Shown in pieces: positions 63,641-64,000 of a DNA stretch of 64,000 bases. The first letter of the stretch is position 1, and each line of letters begins with the position of its first letter. The position numbers and the translations under genes are program-made. The notes under the pieces are model-generated. The model had not been told where the DNA came from and did not search any database. It saw nothing but the letters and a program-made list of their open reading frames with translations. This DNA comes from Ditylenchus dipsaci (taxonomy: Eukaryota; Nematoda; Chromadorea; Rhabditida; Anguinidae), in contig SADC01000125.1 of NCBI GenBank assembly GCA_004194705.1, forward strand, positions 62,001 to 126,000. Reading direction: 5' to 3'.

Positions 63641-64000
63641 CCTTTGAGGTTGCAAGACGGCGCTTCTTTTGAATAAAAAATTTTTTATAGTAGAGAGTAA
63701 GAGAATTCTCCGACCCAAACTTTTAATTTCGGTATCCGCGTTATTTTTGAGACAAAAACCATCATTCAAGTTGGAGGGGACCAAAAGAGGGGACTAAAAA
63801 TAATACATATATTTTTATTTACTCAGCTCTAGAATATTAAAAAACGTGTAGAACAAACCGAGACTAAAAAAATGAGAAAAAAACATTATGCTCACCCAAT
63901 TTCAATGTAATGGGATGTATTTAGAAGATAATTCTTATGGCCAACAAGCACAAAGACGCAGCAAGTGCAGCGAAGGCAGTAAAGGCAGAAACCAGGGTAG

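Overview
The window is eukaryotic and almost certainly nematode. It is AT-rich, most introns are short GT-AG introns of about 45-60 nt, and the others are long and full of transposons. Nematode markers are a multi-exon cuticle collagen with the usual Cys box, a nematode-style nuclear hormone receptor DNA-binding domain, paired P450 and UGT detoxification genes, and an interstitial array of the nematode telomere motif (TTAGGC/GCCTAA). The many introns in the collagen argue against a Caenorhabditis-like genome, but I cannot name the species.

Layout. 1-2886 (-): cuticle collagen running off the left edge. 3735-4233 (-): a two-exon secreted peptide precursor whose C-terminal peptide resembles CRF/DH44 hormones. 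4.2-16.6 kb: no convincing gene, only palindromic and MITE-like repeats. 16.6-19.3 kb (+): DHRS1-like short-chain dehydrogenase. 20.4-26.6 kb (+): UDP-glucuronosyltransferase with two introns swollen by hAT elements. 27.1-30.4 kb (-): complete seven-exon aquaporin. 31.2-50.2 kb (-): P450 'CYP-A', interrupted and hosting other genes. 50.95-58.0 kb (-): its tandem paralogue 'CYP-B'. 60.8-63.5 kb (+): nuclear hormone receptor, apparently short at the ligand-binding end.

Inside CYP-A, on the opposite strand, lie the ribosomal protein eS17 gene (46.6-47.2 kb, in an intron and between ~110-bp inverted arms) and a ~12.9-kb block (31.8-44.66 kb). That block splits an exon that is continuous in CYP-B. 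It holds a Cys-loop receptor fragment, an intact rhomboid gene, and a compact same-strand cluster (34.87-44.33 kb). The cluster encodes a small membrane protein, a retropepsin-like protease fused to a coiled coil, two unknown proteins, a DIRS-type tyrosine recombinase and a C2H2 zinc-finger/SAM protein. I see no reverse transcriptase. This cluster is the best candidate for an undescribed mobile or virus-like system.

Several well-conserved genes (SDR, UGT, both P450s, receptor, protease, recombinase) each carry one or more apparent single-base losses, mostly placeable in short homopolymers. The aquaporin, rhomboid, eS17 and peptide precursor are in frame to the exact nucleotide. Residual assembly indels or recent decay could both explain this. 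Repeat families seen many times: pogo/Tigger-like TA-flanked MITEs starting CAGTCAA, MITEs starting TACCGTAT, hAT elements starting TAGGGTTG with 8-bp target duplications, elements ending AAAGGRGCATGCCC, and hairpins carrying GGACCAAGGCA.
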